Notes: generated by a model not told the origin, from the sequence alone. Positions 29,513 through 39,011 are shown, counted from the first letter of the stretch. The stretch: DNA of 64,000 nucleotides from Streptomyces sp. NBC_01260 (GCF_036226405.1 NZ_CP108464.1:3100001-3164000), one strand, 5' to 3'. Made by a program: numbers and translations.

Positions 29513-30286
29513 ATGCCCATGGACTTCGACGTCCAGACTCACGCCCATACGCTCGCACTCCGCTCCCCCGGCCATTACCGGGTCGGCCCGTTCACGGTGC
29601 GCCACAACGTGAACTGGTCGCTGAAGTACGCCAATTACGCGATCCCCGACCAGGGCGCCGAACCGACACCCGGCGAACTCGACGCCCTGGTCGCGGCCTT
29701 CCGCGAGCGGGACCGGATGCCGCGCCTGGAGTATCTGCCCGCCTGGGCACCCGCGGTCGAACCCGCTCTGCTCGCCGCCGGGTTCACCGCCGAGAACCGG
29801 GCCCCGATCCTGGCCTGCGCCCCCGGGGATCTGCTGCCGCCCAAGCCGGTGGACGCTCTGGTGACGGCAGAACCGGCCACGGACGCGGAGTTCGACGCCG
29901 CCGCCCTCGTACAGCACCTGGGATACGGCGGGACCGGCGAACCCGAGGGCGGCGAGGCGCGGTGGCTGCGCGAGGCGGCGGCGGGCGGCGGGGTCGCCGC
30001 GCTCGCCACCCTCGACGGCGTCCCGGCGGGGGCCGGCGGCTGCTCGGTCCCGGTCGACGGCCTCAGCGAGCTGGTGGGCCTGGCCGTCGCCGCGGAGTTC
30101 CGCCGCCGCGGCATCGGGGCCGACCTCTCCGCCCGGCTCACCGCGACCGCCTTCGAGCAGGGCTGCCGGGTGGTGTGGCTGGAGCCGGGCGACGCCGAGG
30201 TGGAACGGATCTACGCGTCCATCGGCTACCGCAGGATCGGCGAGAAGCTGAACATCTCGCTCGGTCCCGAGCGGCCGGCCGGCTGA
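29513..30286 (+). CDS. GNAT family N-acetyltransferase
   Basis: 257 aa. The acetyl-CoA motif A lies near residue 200 (ELVGLAVAAEFRRRGIGADLSARL, with the R/Q-x-x-G-x-G/A type RRRGIG loop), followed by the C-terminal YASIGYRRIGEKLNISL. The N-terminal half is a second, probably degenerate, GNAT-like domain. AGAGGGA precedes the ATG. The stop codon overlaps a hairpin shared with the convergent response regulator. Acceptor substrate unknown. Confidence 0.8.
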   Translation: MPMDFDVQTHAHTLALRSPGHYRVGPFTVRHNVNWSLKYANYAIPDQGAEPTPGELDALVAAFRERDRMPRLEYLPAWAPAVEPALLAAGFTAENRAPILACAPGDLLPPKPVDALVTAEPATDAEFDAAALVQHLGYGGTGEPEGGEARWLREAAAGGGVAALATLDGVPAGAGGCSVPVDGLSELVGLAVAAEFRRRGIGADLSARLTATAFEQGCRVVWLEPGDAEVERIYASIGYRRIGEKLNISLGPERPAG

Positions 30287-30304
30287 CCCGCGGCCGGCCG
30301 GCCG
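30272..30304. terminator. GC-rich bidirectional terminator overlapping the GNAT stop
   Basis: CGGCCGGCCGG at 30272-30282 pairs with CCGGCCGGCCG at 30294-30304 around an 11-nt loop. The arm lies inside the last codons (RPAG) and ends just before the response-regulator stop. Confidence 0.6.
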
Positions 30305-30307
30305 GAC

Positions 30308-31012
30308 TCAGACCAGCCGCCGGGCCGTCGCCCAGCGGGTCAGCTCGTGCCGGTTGGACAGCTGCAGCTTCCTCAGCACCGCCGAGACGTGCGACTCGAC
30401 CGTCTTCACCGAGATGAACAGCTGCTTGGCGATCTCCTTGTAGGCGTAGCCGCGGGCGATCAGCCGCAGCACCTCGCGCTCGCGCTGGGTCAGCCGGTCG
30501 AGGTCCTCGTCGACCGGCGGCGCGTCCGTCGAGGCGAAGGCGTCGAGTACGAAGCCGGCCAGCCGGGGCGAGAACACCGCGTCGCCGTCCTGGACCCGGA
30601 AGACCGAGTCGACCAGGTCGGCGCCGGTGATGGTCTTGGTGACATAGCCGCGGGCGCCGCCGCGGATGACCCCGATGACATCCTCGGCGGCGTCCGAGAC
30701 GGACAGCGCCAGGAAGCGCACCGGGTTCTCCACCGGGCCCATGAACGGGGCGCAGCGGCGCAGCACCTCGACGCCGCCGCCGCCCGGGAGGTGGACGTCC
30801 AGGAGGACGACCTCGGGGCGGGTCGCCGTGATGACGGTGACCGCCTGGTCGACGTCGGCGGCCTCGCCGACGACCTCGACCCCGGTCTCCTCGGTGCGGC
30901 CGATCTCGGCCTGTACGCCGGTGCGGAACATCCGGTGGTCGTCGACGAGCACGACTCGTACCCGGCGCTCCGGGCCCCCGTGGCCCCCGGTCGCCTCAGT
31001 GGTCCCGTTCAT
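30308..31012 (-). CDS. LuxR/NarL-type response regulator
   Basis: 234 aa. Receiver domain (VRVVLVDDHRMF, phospho-Asp in VVLLDVHLPG, Lys in YVTKTI) and a C-terminal LuxR HTH (LTQREREVLRLIARGYAYKEIAKQLFIS). It overlaps the 3' end of the sensor kinase by 17 nt and is co-transcribed with it. Expected to act on an envelope-stress regulon; targets are not visible. The start ATG (MNGTTEATGG) was preferred to longer frames, which run into kinase coding sequence. Confidence 0.92.
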   Translation of the reverse strand: MNGTTEATGGHGGPERRVRVVLVDDHRMFRTGVQAEIGRTEETGVEVVGEAADVDQAVTVITATRPEVVLLDVHLPGGGGVEVLRRCAPFMGPVENPVRFLALSVSDAAEDVIGVIRGGARGYVTKTITGADLVDSVFRVQDGDAVFSPRLAGFVLDAFASTDAPPVDEDLDRLTQREREVLRLIARGYAYKEIAKQLFISVKTVESHVSAVLRKLQLSNRHELTRWATARRLV

Positions 31013-32294
31013 CGCTCGTCCTCTCCATCTCCAGCTCGACTTCCGTGCCCCCGCCGGGCACCGAACGCAGCCGGGCGGTACCGCCGTTGCGCTGCATCCG
31101 GCCGATGATTGATTCTCGTACGCCCATTCTGTCCCCCGGTACGGAGTCCGGATCGAATCCGGGTCCCCGGTCGCGCACCGAGACGAAGACCGTGCGGCCC
31201 TCGACCTCCGCGTAGACCTGTACGGCGCCGCCCTCGCCACCGTACTTGGCGGCGTTGACCATCGCCTCGCGTGCGGCCTGCATCTGTGCGGTCAGCTTCT
31301 CGTCGAGCGGGCAGTCGCCGACGACGACGACCTCCAGCGGGACGCCGTGCTTGTCCTCGACCTCGGCGGCCGCGCGTTTGACGGCCTCGGCCAGGGTCTC
31401 GGGTTCGTCGTCCTCGTCCTTGCCGGTGCCCTCGGGGTTGTAGAGCCAGTTGCGCAGCTCGCGTTCCTGGGCGCGGGCCAGTCTGCGCACCTCGCCCGCG
31501 TCCTCCGCGTTGCGCTGGATCAGGGTGAGGGTGTGCAGGACGGAGTCGTGCACATGGGCGGCGACCTCGGCCCGCTCCTGGGCCCTGATGCGCATCAGGC
31601 GTTCCTCGGAGAGGTCCTGGGTCATCCGCACGAGATAGGGCCCGGCCAGCAGCGCGATGCCGGTGAGCACCGCGATGGCCGCGGTGAGGACGTTGCCGAG
31701 CTGGGCGGCGGAGCCGCGTACCACCATGAAGCCCGCGAGGCCGAGGCCGACCAGGGCGACTCCGGCGAGGCCCCGGGCCAGGTGCAGGACCCGGCGGCGG
31801 CTGCCGACCTCCATCCAGCGGGCGCGGCGGGCGTTGTCGGCCTGCCGCCACACCAGGACGGAGCCGGCACCGATCAGCAGGGTGGGCCAGATGTAGCGGT
31901 CGGCCTTGCCGCCCATGTCGACGTTGCCGACGAAGATCACGGCGCCGATGAGCAGCGCGACGAGGGCGAAGACCTGGCCCCGGTCGGGCTTGCGGAGCCG
32001 GCGCCTGCCGTCGGGGGCGGTCTCGAAGACGGACCTCGGGCTGTCCACGCCGCCGACGCCGAGCGGGACGACGATCCAGAACACGGCGTACAGGAGCGCG
32101 CCGAGGCCGTCCGCGAAGAACAGTCCGAGGAAGACGAACCGCACCCAGGCGACCGGCAGTCCGAGGTGTCCGGCGAGACCGCGTGCGACGCCGCCGAGCA
32201 GCCGTCCGTCGGCGCTGCGGTACAGCTTGCGCAGCGGTGGCTCCTCCGGGTCGGGGTTGAGGGAGCTGGCGGCTCGGGTGGTGGCGGCTGGCAT
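30996..32294 (-). CDS. PspC-domain sensor histidine kinase (HisKA_3)
   Basis: 432 aa. A PspC domain with its membrane helix at the N-terminus (LYRSADGRLLGGVARGLAGHLGL), about four further helices, then the HisKA_3 dimerisation helix with the phosphorylated His in EVAAHVHDSVLHTL and an HATPase with N-box AMVNAAKYGGE and GPGFDPDSVPG. The start at 32294 may be leaderless; MPPPVRT at 32330 is the alternative. It resembles PspC/LiaS-like envelope sensors and faces a PspC protein gene across a divergent promoter. Confidence 0.88.
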   Translation of the reverse strand: MPAATTRAASSLNPDPEEPPLRKLYRSADGRLLGGVARGLAGHLGLPVAWVRFVFLGLFFADGLGALLYAVFWIVVPLGVGGVDSPRSVFETAPDGRRRLRKPDRGQVFALVALLIGAVIFVGNVDMGGKADRYIWPTLLIGAGSVLVWRQADNARRARWMEVGSRRRVLHLARGLAGVALVGLGLAGFMVVRGSAAQLGNVLTAAIAVLTGIALLAGPYLVRMTQDLSEERLMRIRAQERAEVAAHVHDSVLHTLTLIQRNAEDAGEVRRLARAQERELRNWLYNPEGTGKDEDDEPETLAEAVKRAAAEVEDKHGVPLEVVVVGDCPLDEKLTAQMQAAREAMVNAAKYGGEGGAVQVYAEVEGRTVFVSVRDRGPGFDPDSVPGDRMGVRESIIGRMQRNGGTARLRSVPGGGTEVELEMERTSDERDH

Positions 32295-32495
32295 GACCCG
32301 ATCGTCACACGTGCGTACGGGTGGTGGCATCAGGGTCGGCCCCCACTTCGACCCTGAGAGCGTCCGGCCCGGAGAACCGGGGCGCCGGGGGCCGGGGCGC
32401 GGAACGGCCCCTTCAGGGTCAGGCGGGCCGATCTCAGGGTTCGGCCAGGGTCGGGGCGGGTGCCGGACGGGCCCCGCGCCCGTCACCATGGAGCC

Positions 32496-33812
32496 ATGAC
32501 CGTTCCCCAGGATGCGCCGCCCGGCGTCGTACCGCCCTCCGGGCCCGGCGCGCGGCTGCGGCGCAGCTCGCGGCAGAAGGTGGTGGCCGGGGTGTCCGGC
32601 GGCCTCGGCCGGTACTGCGACGTCGATCCGGTGATCTTCCGGATCGTGCTCGGCGTGCTCTCCGTGACCGGCGGCCTCGGACTGATCTTCTACGGCTTCG
32701 CGTGGCTGCTGATCCCGCTGGAGGGTGAGGACGAGAACGAGGCGCGCCGGCTGCTGTCGGGCCGGGTCGAGGGGGCGTCGCTGATCGCGGTGCTGCTCGC
32801 GCTGATCGGCTGCGGGCTGTTCCTGTCCATGCTGGGCAACGGCGGCACGCTGGCGTTCGCCGCGATGCTGTCCCTCGCGGTGCTCGGCTTCTCCGTCTGG
32901 ACGCAGCACCGCAGGACGGCCGATCCGCAGGGCCCGCTGCATCCGGCGGCCGCGCAGGCGGTGTCGGACGCGCCGCCCGAGGTGAAGGCGCCGCCGCGGC
33001 CGGGCAGCCCGTCCTGGTGGCGCGACCCGATCATCAAGGACGGCACCTCGGGGCCGGTGAGCTCCGGCTATCTGTGGGGGCCGCCGGACACGACGCTGGG
33101 CGGCCGGGCGGCCGGGCCGCGCGGGGCGACGGCCGATGCCCCGTTCCGGGCGCCGCGGCGGTCGCGGGAGAACCCGGAAGCGACCTCGATCGCCGGGACC
33201 GTCTTCCTGCTGGCCCTGCTGGCGGGCGTTCTGGCCGCGAGGGCGAACTGGGACTCCCAGCCGCTGGGTACGAGTCTGCAGAACGGCCTGGCCGCCGCGC
33301 TCGCGGTGTTCGGGGCGGGGATGCTGGTCAGTGCCTTCATCGGCCGGACCGGCTTCGGTACGGTGCTGCTCTCGGTGATCACCGCGGGCCTGCTGGCGGG
33401 CGCGTCCGTGCTCCCCTCCGACATCACCGCGCACTGGGTGCGCGAGGAGTGGCGGCCGGCCTCGGTCTCCGCGGTGCAACCACGTTACGAAGTGGGCTCC
33501 GGGGTGGCGGATCTGGACCTCACCCGGGTCGCCGTGCCGAAGGGCGAGACCGTCAGGACCCGGGTGGAGGTCGGTGCGGGCCGGGTCGTCGTGCACGTGC
33601 CGAAGGCGGTCACCGTGCGGCTGAGCGCGCGGGCCGGTCTCGGTGACATCACCTTGCCGGGCGAGTGGCGAAAGGGCGACGTGGACATCAGGGTCTCGCA
33701 GAACGAACACCGGACGCTGCGCCCTCCGTCGGGCGCCGTCCCGGCCGGCACCGTGGAACTCGATCTGGAAGTCGGCGTCGGACAGGTGGAGGTCGCCCGT
33801 GCTGCGTCATGA
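32496..33812 (+). CDS. PspC-domain membrane protein with C-terminal toast_rack-like domain
   Basis: 438 aa. The N-terminal PspC domain (RQKVVAGVSGGLGRYCDVDP, then one helix), a further transmembrane block near 95-135 and 230-310, and an extracellular beta-rich end (VADLDLTRVAVPKGETVRTRVEVGAGRVVVHVPK). Resembles the LiaF/PspC group, likely a partner of the divergent PspC kinase/regulator. The ATG gives MTVPQDAPP. It overlaps the following small membrane gene by 14 nt. Confidence 0.85.
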   Translation: MTVPQDAPPGVVPPSGPGARLRRSSRQKVVAGVSGGLGRYCDVDPVIFRIVLGVLSVTGGLGLIFYGFAWLLIPLEGEDENEARRLLSGRVEGASLIAVLLALIGCGLFLSMLGNGGTLAFAAMLSLAVLGFSVWTQHRRTADPQGPLHPAAAQAVSDAPPEVKAPPRPGSPSWWRDPIIKDGTSGPVSSGYLWGPPDTTLGGRAAGPRGATADAPFRAPRRSRENPEATSIAGTVFLLALLAGVLAARANWDSQPLGTSLQNGLAAALAVFGAGMLVSAFIGRTGFGTVLLSVITAGLLAGASVLPSDITAHWVREEWRPASVSAVQPRYEVGSGVADLDLTRVAVPKGETVRTRVEVGAGRVVVHVPKAVTVRLSARAGLGDITLPGEWRKGDVDIRVSQNEHRTLRPPSGAVPAGTVELDLEVGVGQVEVARAAS

Positions 33813-34062
33813 GATCCGGCCCGGTCGGGCCGTGGCGGGCCTGGTGATGCTGGGCCTGGCGGCCGGATACGCGGCGGATGCCGCCGGCCTCTGGAGCGTT
33901 CCGTGGACGTTCTTCGTCGCGCTCTTCACCGGCGGGCTCTGGATCGCCGTCCTGACCACCTGGGTGGCCTACAGGATCCGGCGCCGCCGCGACGCGAGAA
34001 GGGCGTCCACGGAGAAGGACGCGGCCCCGCCCAGCAGCAGCGGCAGCCAGGCCATGAGGTAG
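33799..34062 (+). CDS. Small two-helix membrane protein
   Basis: 87 aa. The GTG overlaps the end of the PspC gene and follows GGAGG 6 nt upstream. Two helices (VAGLVMLGLAAGYAADAAG, FFVALFTGGLWIAVLTTWVAY) end in a basic tail RIRRRRDARRA. Its last 94 bases overlap the convergent DoxX gene, so the C-terminus is the least sure part. Function unknown; likely part of the PspC operon. Confidence 0.65.
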   Translation: MLRHEIRPGRAVAGLVMLGLAAGYAADAAGLWSVPWTFFVALFTGGLWIAVLTTWVAYRIRRRRDARRASTEKDAAPPSSSGSQAMR

Positions 34063-34475
34063 GCCAGGTCGTTGCCGAGGTAGTACGGCTCGACCTGCCA
34101 GCTGACGGTCAGCCACAGGCTCAGCGAGATCAGCGCACCGCCGAGCGCGGCGACCCTGGTCCACAGGCCGAGGAGCGTGCCGATCCCGACGGCGAGTTCG
34201 CCGATCGCGATGGCGTGGCCGAAGCCGGACGGGCTCTTGAGCGCGAGGTCGACGAGGGCCGGGATCGCTGAGGAGTCCCGGACCGCGTTCATCGTCTCGC
34301 CGATGGAGCCGTTGCCGGTGGTGCGGAAGAAGGCGCTGTCGGTCAGCTTGTCGAGCCCTGCGTAGATGAAGGTGACCCCGAGGAAGATCCGCAGCGGCAG
34401 CAGGGCGTGCTCCCGCGCCAGCTCCCGCAGGCTCCTGGCCTCGCCCAGACCCCGTCCGTTCATGCCGTAGTGCAT
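33969..34475 (-). CDS. DoxX family membrane protein
   Basis: 168 aa, four helices. Typical start of the domain LPLRIFLGVTFIYAGLDKLTD, then SGFGHAIAIGELAVGIGTLLGLWTRVAA. DoxX proteins are linked to thiol or redox stress at the membrane, but no partner is visible here. The ATG (MHYGMNGRG) follows GGCGGGAG. The 3' end overlaps the convergent small membrane gene. Confidence 0.85.
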   Translation of the reverse strand: MHYGMNGRGLGEARSLRELAREHALLPLRIFLGVTFIYAGLDKLTDSAFFRTTGNGSIGETMNAVRDSSAIPALVDLALKSPSGFGHAIAIGELAVGIGTLLGLWTRVAALGGALISLSLWLTVSWQVEPYYLGNDLAYLMAWLPLLLGGAASFSVDALLASRRRRIL

Positions 34476-34674
34476 GGTTCTCCCGCCTTCCGCAGCCCCG
34501 CGGCGGACCACCGGGTCCCGCCCACAGGGCCATTCGATCCTCGCCGGACCGTTTCGACCCGTCACCAGACCTTACGTACGCGGGGATGGCGCTGCTCACC
34601 GGACGCCCGACGAGTTCGCCGGACGGGCGCCGGACGGGACGTCACACACGGTCGGGTCCCGGGCCCGGAAGGCC

Positions 34675-35952
34675 TCAGTCGGTCACGTCGATCTCGACCC
34701 GGTTCGACTCCGTCCCCGCGGCCGTGACCACCTGCACCTCGACCACCCCCGGCTCCACCTCCACCGGCACCGGCACGGTCAGCACCGTGTCGGTCGGGTT
34801 GGCGAAGCCGCCGGGGACCGGGATCAGCGGGACATGGACGTGGACCGGGCCGATCCGGACGACCACGCGGGCCAGCCGGTCGGGGGCCCCGGCGCCGGGC
34901 GGGACGAAACCCGCGCCGCGGATCTCGATGTCGTCGCCGGTACGGATCGGGGCGTCCAGATCACCGGCCTCCCGGGCCCTGACCACCGACAGCACCACCG
35001 GCCGGCCGGACTCGGTGTACTTCCCGGCGAAGTACGCCGCCGCGGAGACGGCCACCAGCAGGGCCAGCCCCCAGGGCAGGTCGGGCAGCTGCTCGGGCCG
35101 CCGGGCCAGCCGGACCGCGGCGAAGACCACGGCGACGGTGCTCACCAGCACGTACTGCACATCGGTGAAGCCGCCCCGCCCGGAGTCGTCGGTCAGCAGA
35201 TCGGCGGCGCGCGGCCGGTCGGCCCGCAGCTTCTGGAGCCGCCCGGAGACCACCCGTACGCTCACCACCCGGCGTACCACCACGGCGATGGCGCACACCA
35301 GCGCCAGCACGCTCACCACCCCGGCACCGCGCGCCAGGTCCAGGCCCTCGATCAGCGCGTCGCGCTGTGCGTGGCCGGAGGCGCCCGCCAGCTGGAGCGC
35401 GAGGACGAGTACGGAGAAGACCGCGAGCAGCACCCAGGACGCGGCGACCGCGCGGGAGGTGGAGAGCCGGTTGTCCTCGCCGATCAGCGGGGCGAGGAGG
35501 CCGCCGCGCGCCCGGTGGACGTGGGCGGCCGTGGTCAGCAGCCCGGCGGTGACCAGTCCGGCGACCAGGCCCGCGGTACGGGCGTGGGTCCAGCCCGCCC
35601 CGATCGCGGTGGCGGCCTCGGCGACCGCGAGCACGGCGACGGCGCCCCACACGATGACCAGGGTGCGCTGCCACACCCGGTACAGCCAGGCGTCGCCCGC
35701 CTCCCTGCCCCGGTCGGCGACGGTGCGCGCGGACTGGGTCAGCTCGTCCGAGACCCACTGCCGGGTCGCGGAGGCGGACTGGGCGACCCCGGCGGGCAGG
35801 CCCTGGCCTGCGGCGAGTTCGTCCCGCTTGGCCAGAAAGGCGGCCACCGCGCGCCGGTGTCCCTCGCGCGCTCCGTGCGGGCAGTCGCCGCACGTACAGC
35901 CACCGCCGTGCGCGCCTTGTCGTGCCTCGTCCAACGCCACGGAGAACGCCAC
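34675..35952 (-). CDS. Membrane protein with N-terminal Cys motif and C-terminal IPT-like region
   Basis: 425 aa. N-terminal CTCGDCPHG, which could bind a metal or form disulfides, a helical region (res 25-85), about six transmembrane helices (95-320), and a beta-rich C-terminal domain (DDIEIRGAGFVPPG...VEIDVTD) that resembles an IPT/TIG or Ig-like fold. I used the GTG at 35952 with GGCGGG 5 nt upstream; GTG at 35940 is the alternative. Not recognised. Confidence 0.75.
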   Translation of the reverse strand: MAFSVALDEARQGAHGGGCTCGDCPHGAREGHRRAVAAFLAKRDELAAGQGLPAGVAQSASATRQWVSDELTQSARTVADRGREAGDAWLYRVWQRTLVIVWGAVAVLAVAEAATAIGAGWTHARTAGLVAGLVTAGLLTTAAHVHRARGGLLAPLIGEDNRLSTSRAVAASWVLLAVFSVLVLALQLAGASGHAQRDALIEGLDLARGAGVVSVLALVCAIAVVVRRVVSVRVVSGRLQKLRADRPRAADLLTDDSGRGGFTDVQYVLVSTVAVVFAAVRLARRPEQLPDLPWGLALLVAVSAAAYFAGKYTESGRPVVLSVVRAREAGDLDAPIRTGDDIEIRGAGFVPPGAGAPDRLARVVVRIGPVHVHVPLIPVPGGFANPTDTVLTVPVPVEVEPGVVEVQVVTAAGTESNRVEIDVTD

Positions 35953-36066
35953 CCTTTCCCGCCCCGGTACAGCTGTGGCTCAATCCAACTCAGCTGTGAT
36001 TGCTGCGAATTGTGCCGTACCGGACGGGCTGCTCCCGCATCGGGGCGCATCGGGCGGGTGGGATCG

Positions 36067-36837
36067 TCAGAACGTTCGAGCGATGCGCCGCCACTGCGGC
36101 TGGTAGTTGATCCAGGCGACCAGGTCGCTGCCGAGCTGTTCCCGGGTGGTGACCGCGTCCCGGTGCTCGATCAGCACCGGCTTCCCGGCCGCCCGCGCGG
36201 CCAGCTGCACCTGGCAGGACCGCTCCAGCGTGAGGAACCACCAAGCGGCCGCGTCCACCGAGTCGCCCACGGTCAGCAGTCCGTGGTTGCGCAGGATGAC
36301 CGCCTTGCGGGTGCCGAGGGCGGCCGCGATCCGGCGCCCCTCGTCCTCGTCGACGACGACCCCCGTGTACGCGTCGTAGAGGGCGTGGTCCTCGTAGAAG
36401 GCGCAGGACTCCTGGGTGATCGGTTCGATGAGCTCCCCCAGCGAGGCCAGCGCGCGGCCGTGCACCGAGTGGGTGTGCGCGACGGCGACGACGTCCGGGC
36501 GGGCCCGGTGGACCTGGGCGTGGACGGCGAACGCCGCCTGGTTGACGTGGTGGCTCCCCTCGACGACCTGGCCCTCCCCGTTGACCAGGATCAGCTCGTC
36601 CGGCCGCAGCCCCTCGAAGGGCGCGCCGAAGGGGTTGACCCAGAAGCAGTCGGTGAACTCCGGGTCGCGCGCCGTGATGTGCCCGGAGACGCCGTCCTCG
36701 TACCCGTACTCGCCGAACAGCCGCAGCGCCCCGGCCAGCCGTTCCTTGCGGTGGGCGCGCTCGTCACCGGCGGAGGCGTGCACGGGCGGCATCGCGAAGC
36801 GCAGCTGCTCCACGGGTATGGGTGCGGGCTCGGGCAT
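36067..36837 (-). CDS. Class II aldolase/adducin-like protein
   Basis: 256 aa. The zinc ligands and fold of class II aldolases are visible: VAHTHSVHGRALASLGE, SHHVNQAAFAVHAQVH and LRNHGLLTVGDS. Members cleave or epimerise sugar phosphates such as L-fuculose or L-ribulose phosphate, but the substrate cannot be read here. The ATG (MPEPAPIPV) follows GAGGAG. It sits between guaA and a membrane protein with no sugar operon, so the pathway is unclear. Confidence 0.88.
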   Translation of the reverse strand: MPEPAPIPVEQLRFAMPPVHASAGDERAHRKERLAGALRLFGEYGYEDGVSGHITARDPEFTDCFWVNPFGAPFEGLRPDELILVNGEGQVVEGSHHVNQAAFAVHAQVHRARPDVVAVAHTHSVHGRALASLGELIEPITQESCAFYEDHALYDAYTGVVVDEDEGRRIAAALGTRKAVILRNHGLLTVGDSVDAAAWWFLTLERSCQVQLAARAAGKPVLIEHRDAVTTREQLGSDLVAWINYQPQWRRIARTF

Positions 36838-37009
36838 AGCGGCTCCTCGGGGCTCCCAGGCGTACGGGATCAGTCGTACGGGATCGGAAGTTACCGCCGG
36901 TTGCCGCAGGTGACCAGAGGCATGGGGCATCGATTCGGGGCGGGGAGCGGCGATGCCGCCGACCGTGGGAACGGGCGACGGCATCGGTACCGGCATGTGC
37001 CGGGCGCTC

Positions 37010-38605
37010 CTACTCCCACTCGATGGTGCCCGGCGGCTTGCTCGTCACGTCGAGGACCACGCGGTTGACCTCCGCGACCTCGTTGGTGATGCGGGTGGAG
37101 ATCTTGGCGAGGGTCTCGTACGGCAGCCGGGACCAGTCCGCCGTCATGGCGTCCTCGGAGGAGACCGGGCGCAGCACGATCGGGTGGCCGTAGGTGCGGC
37201 CGTCGCCCTGGACGCCGACGCTGCGGACGTCCGCGAGCAGGACCACCGGGCACTGCCAGATGTCACGGTCCAGGCCGGCCGCGGTCAGCTCCTCGCGGGC
37301 GATGGCGTCGGCCTGGCGCAGCAGGTCGAGCCGATCCTTGGTGACCTCGCCGACGATGCGGATACCGAGGCCGGGGCCGGGGAAGGGCTGGCGCTGGACG
37401 ATCTCCTCGGGCAGGCCGAGCTCCTGGCCGACCATCCGGACCTCGTCCTTGAACAGCTGGCGCAGCGGCTCGACGAGCTGGAACTCGATGTCGTCGGGGA
37501 GCCCGCCCACGTTGTGGTGGGACTTGATGTTGGCGGTGCCGGTGCCGCCGCCGGACTCGACGACGTCCGGGTAGAGCGTGCCCTGGACGAGGAAGGCGAC
37601 GTCCTCGCCGGCCGCGCCCGCCTCGGCGACGAGCTCGGCCTGGGCCTGCTCGAAGACGCGGATGAACTCGCGGCCGATGATCTTCCGCTTCTGCTCCGGG
37701 TCGGAGACACCGGCCAGCGCGGTCAGGAAGCGCTCCTCGGCGTCGACGACCTTCAGCTGGACGCCGGTGGCGGCCACGAAGTCCTTCTCGACCTGCTCGG
37801 TCTCGCCCTGGCGCATCAGACCGTGGTCGACGTAGACGCAGGTCAGCTGGGAGCCGATGGCCTTCTGCACGAGGGCCGCGGCGACCGCCGAGTCCACCCC
37901 GCCGGAGAGTCCGCAGATGGCGCGCTTGGTGCCGACCTGCTCGCGGATGAGCGCGATCTGCTCCTCGACGACGTTGGTGGTCGTCCAGTTCGGCTCGATG
38001 CCCGCGCCGCGGTACAGGAAGTGCTCCAGCACCTGCTGGCCGTGCGTGGAGTGCAGGACCTCCGGGTGGTACTGGACGCCGTAGAGCCTCTTCTCGTCGT
38101 TCTCGAAGGCGGCGACCGGTACGACGTCGGTGGACGCGGTGACGGTGAAGCCCTCGGGGGCGGCGGAGCAGGCGTCGCCGTGCGACATCCACACCGGCTG
38201 CTCGGCCGGGGTGCCCTCGAAGAGGGTCGAGCCGGTCTTGGAGACGGCGAGCGCGGTACGGCCGTACTCACGGGCACCGTTGTCGTCGACGGTGCCGCCG
38301 AGCGTGGTGGCCATCAGCTGGAAGCCGTAGCACATGCCGAAGACGGGGACCCCGGCCTCGAACAGCGCGCGGTCGAGCGAGGGCGCGCCCTCGGCGTACA
38401 CGGAGGACGGTCCGCCGGACAGGATGATCGCCCGGGGGTTCTTGGCCAGCATCTCGGCCACCGGCATCGTGGAGGGCACGATCTCGCTGTAGACCCGGGC
38501 CTCACGGACGCGGCGGGCGATGAGCTGGGCGTACTGCGCGCCGAAGTCGACAACGAGGACCACGTCGGTGGTGGTGTCGGGGGCGGCGGGGGGTGCTGCT
38601 GGCAC
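37010..38605 (-). CDS. guaA: GMP synthase (glutamine-hydrolysing) GuaA
   Basis: 531 aa. It aminates XMP to GMP using ATP and glutamine. The N-terminal class I amidotransferase has the nucleophile Cys in [11 protein letters not shown] and the His in YHPEVLH; the ATP pyrophosphatase domain has [10 protein letters not shown] (PP-loop) and the C-terminal dimerisation domain ends PPGTIEWE. The GTG has GGAAGG about 9 nt upstream. It completes the guanine branch started by guaB. Its promoter lies against a 30-bp palindrome. Confidence 0.97.
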   Translation of the reverse strand: MPAAPPAAPDTTTDVVLVVDFGAQYAQLIARRVREARVYSEIVPSTMPVAEMLAKNPRAIILSGGPSSVYAEGAPSLDRALFEAGVPVFGMCYGFQLMATTLGGTVDDNGAREYGRTALAVSKTGSTLFEGTPAEQPVWMSHGDACSAAPEGFTVTASTDVVPVAAFENDEKRLYGVQYHPEVLHSTHGQQVLEHFLYRGAGIEPNWTTTNVVEEQIALIREQVGTKRAICGLSGGVDSAVAAALVQKAIGSQLTCVYVDHGLMRQGETEQVEKDFVAATGVQLKVVDAEERFLTALAGVSDPEQKRKIIGREFIRVFEQAQAELVAEAGAAGEDVAFLVQGTLYPDVVESGGGTGTANIKSHHNVGGLPDDIEFQLVEPLRQLFKDEVRMVGQELGLPEEIVQRQPFPGPGLGIRIVGEVTKDRLDLLRQADAIAREELTAAGLDRDIWQCPVVLLADVRSVGVQGDGRTYGHPIVLRPVSSEDAMTADWSRLPYETLAKISTRITNEVAEVNRVVLDVTSKPPGTIEWE

Positions 38606-38645
38606 GGGGCGGCCTTCCGGCGGTGGAGGGGGGTCGGTCCTTCCG

Positions 38646-38674
38646 ATTCTACCGGCGGCCGACGGCACTCCTCG
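38646..38674 (-). promoter_or_regulatory. guaA promoter
   Basis: A TAGAAT -10 (38651-38646 read leftward) with a 17-nt spacer to a -35 position at 38674-38669 (CGAGGA, poor). The poor -35 lies inside the palindrome at 38665-38694, suggesting that a bound activator or repressor decides this promoter. Confidence 0.55.
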
Positions 38675-38694
38675 TCGGCGCCGACGAGGAGTGC
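38665..38694. repeat. 30-bp perfect palindrome in the guaA promoter region
   Basis: GCACTCCTCGTCGGC followed directly by its complement GCCGACGAGGAGTGC, no loop. It overlaps the -35 of guaA and lies about 105 nt upstream of the chorismate-mutase promoter on the other strand. Operator-like; a zero-loop hairpin would be a poor terminator. Confidence 0.75.
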
Positions 38695-38796
38695 GGACCC
38701 GGCGCCCTCGCGCCGTACGGATCCGCACACGGCGCCGCCCGGCAGCCCAGTGGCCAGGGCACGGGCGCCGGGCCGTCTCAGCATCCGGGCCACGCG

Positions 38797-38826
38797 TTGG
38801 CTCCCGCCCGCCGCCGGGTCCATACT
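38797..38826 (+). promoter_or_regulatory. Promoter of the chorismate mutase leader
   Basis: TTGGCT at 38797-38802 and CATACT at 38821-38826 (18-nt spacer). The start falls near the ATG of the leader peptide at 38834, giving a leaderless leader. Confidence 0.55.
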
Positions 38827-38833
38827 GAACCCC

Positions 38834-38905
38834 ATGCGTCAGCACACGACCTTCGTCTTTACCTATGGCAACCGGCCCGCCGGCTGCCATGGTCGTGCTG
38901 CTTGA
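38834..38905 (+). CDS. Leader peptide of a Phe/Tyr-type attenuator
   Basis: 23 codons: [13 protein letters not shown] then [10 protein letters not shown]. Two Phe and one Tyr within five residues form a regulatory codon cluster, as expected for a gene of Phe/Tyr synthesis. The ATG lies just after the promoter start. A GC-rich hairpin follows 25 nt after the stop and the chorismate mutase gene follows that. Stalling of the ribosome at Phe or Tyr codons would control hairpin formation. No Shine-Dalgarno, fitting leaderless translation. Confidence 0.65.
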   Translation: MRQHTTFVFTYGNRPAGCHGRAA

Positions 38906-38929
38906 GCAACTGACAAGCAACGTTCCAGG

Positions 38930-38955
38930 CGCCCCGGGCCGACAGGCCCGGGGCG
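38930..38955 (+). terminator. Attenuator hairpin before chorismate mutase
   Basis: CGCCCCGGGCC (38930-38940) pairs with GGCCCGGGGCG (38945-38955) around GACA; CCAG/CTGG can extend the stem past small bulges. It is followed by TTCTGGCGTT. Confidence 0.65.
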
Positions 38956-39011
38956 TTCTGGCGTTCCGGACCGGTCGGCCCCGGGGAGCCGCACCCCACC
39001 GGGAGACCACC

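Noticed and set aside
32295..32495. A longer kinase start (MPPPVRT) or an extra gene in the PspC divergent gap
   Set aside because: No clear ribosome site; kept as an alternative start only.
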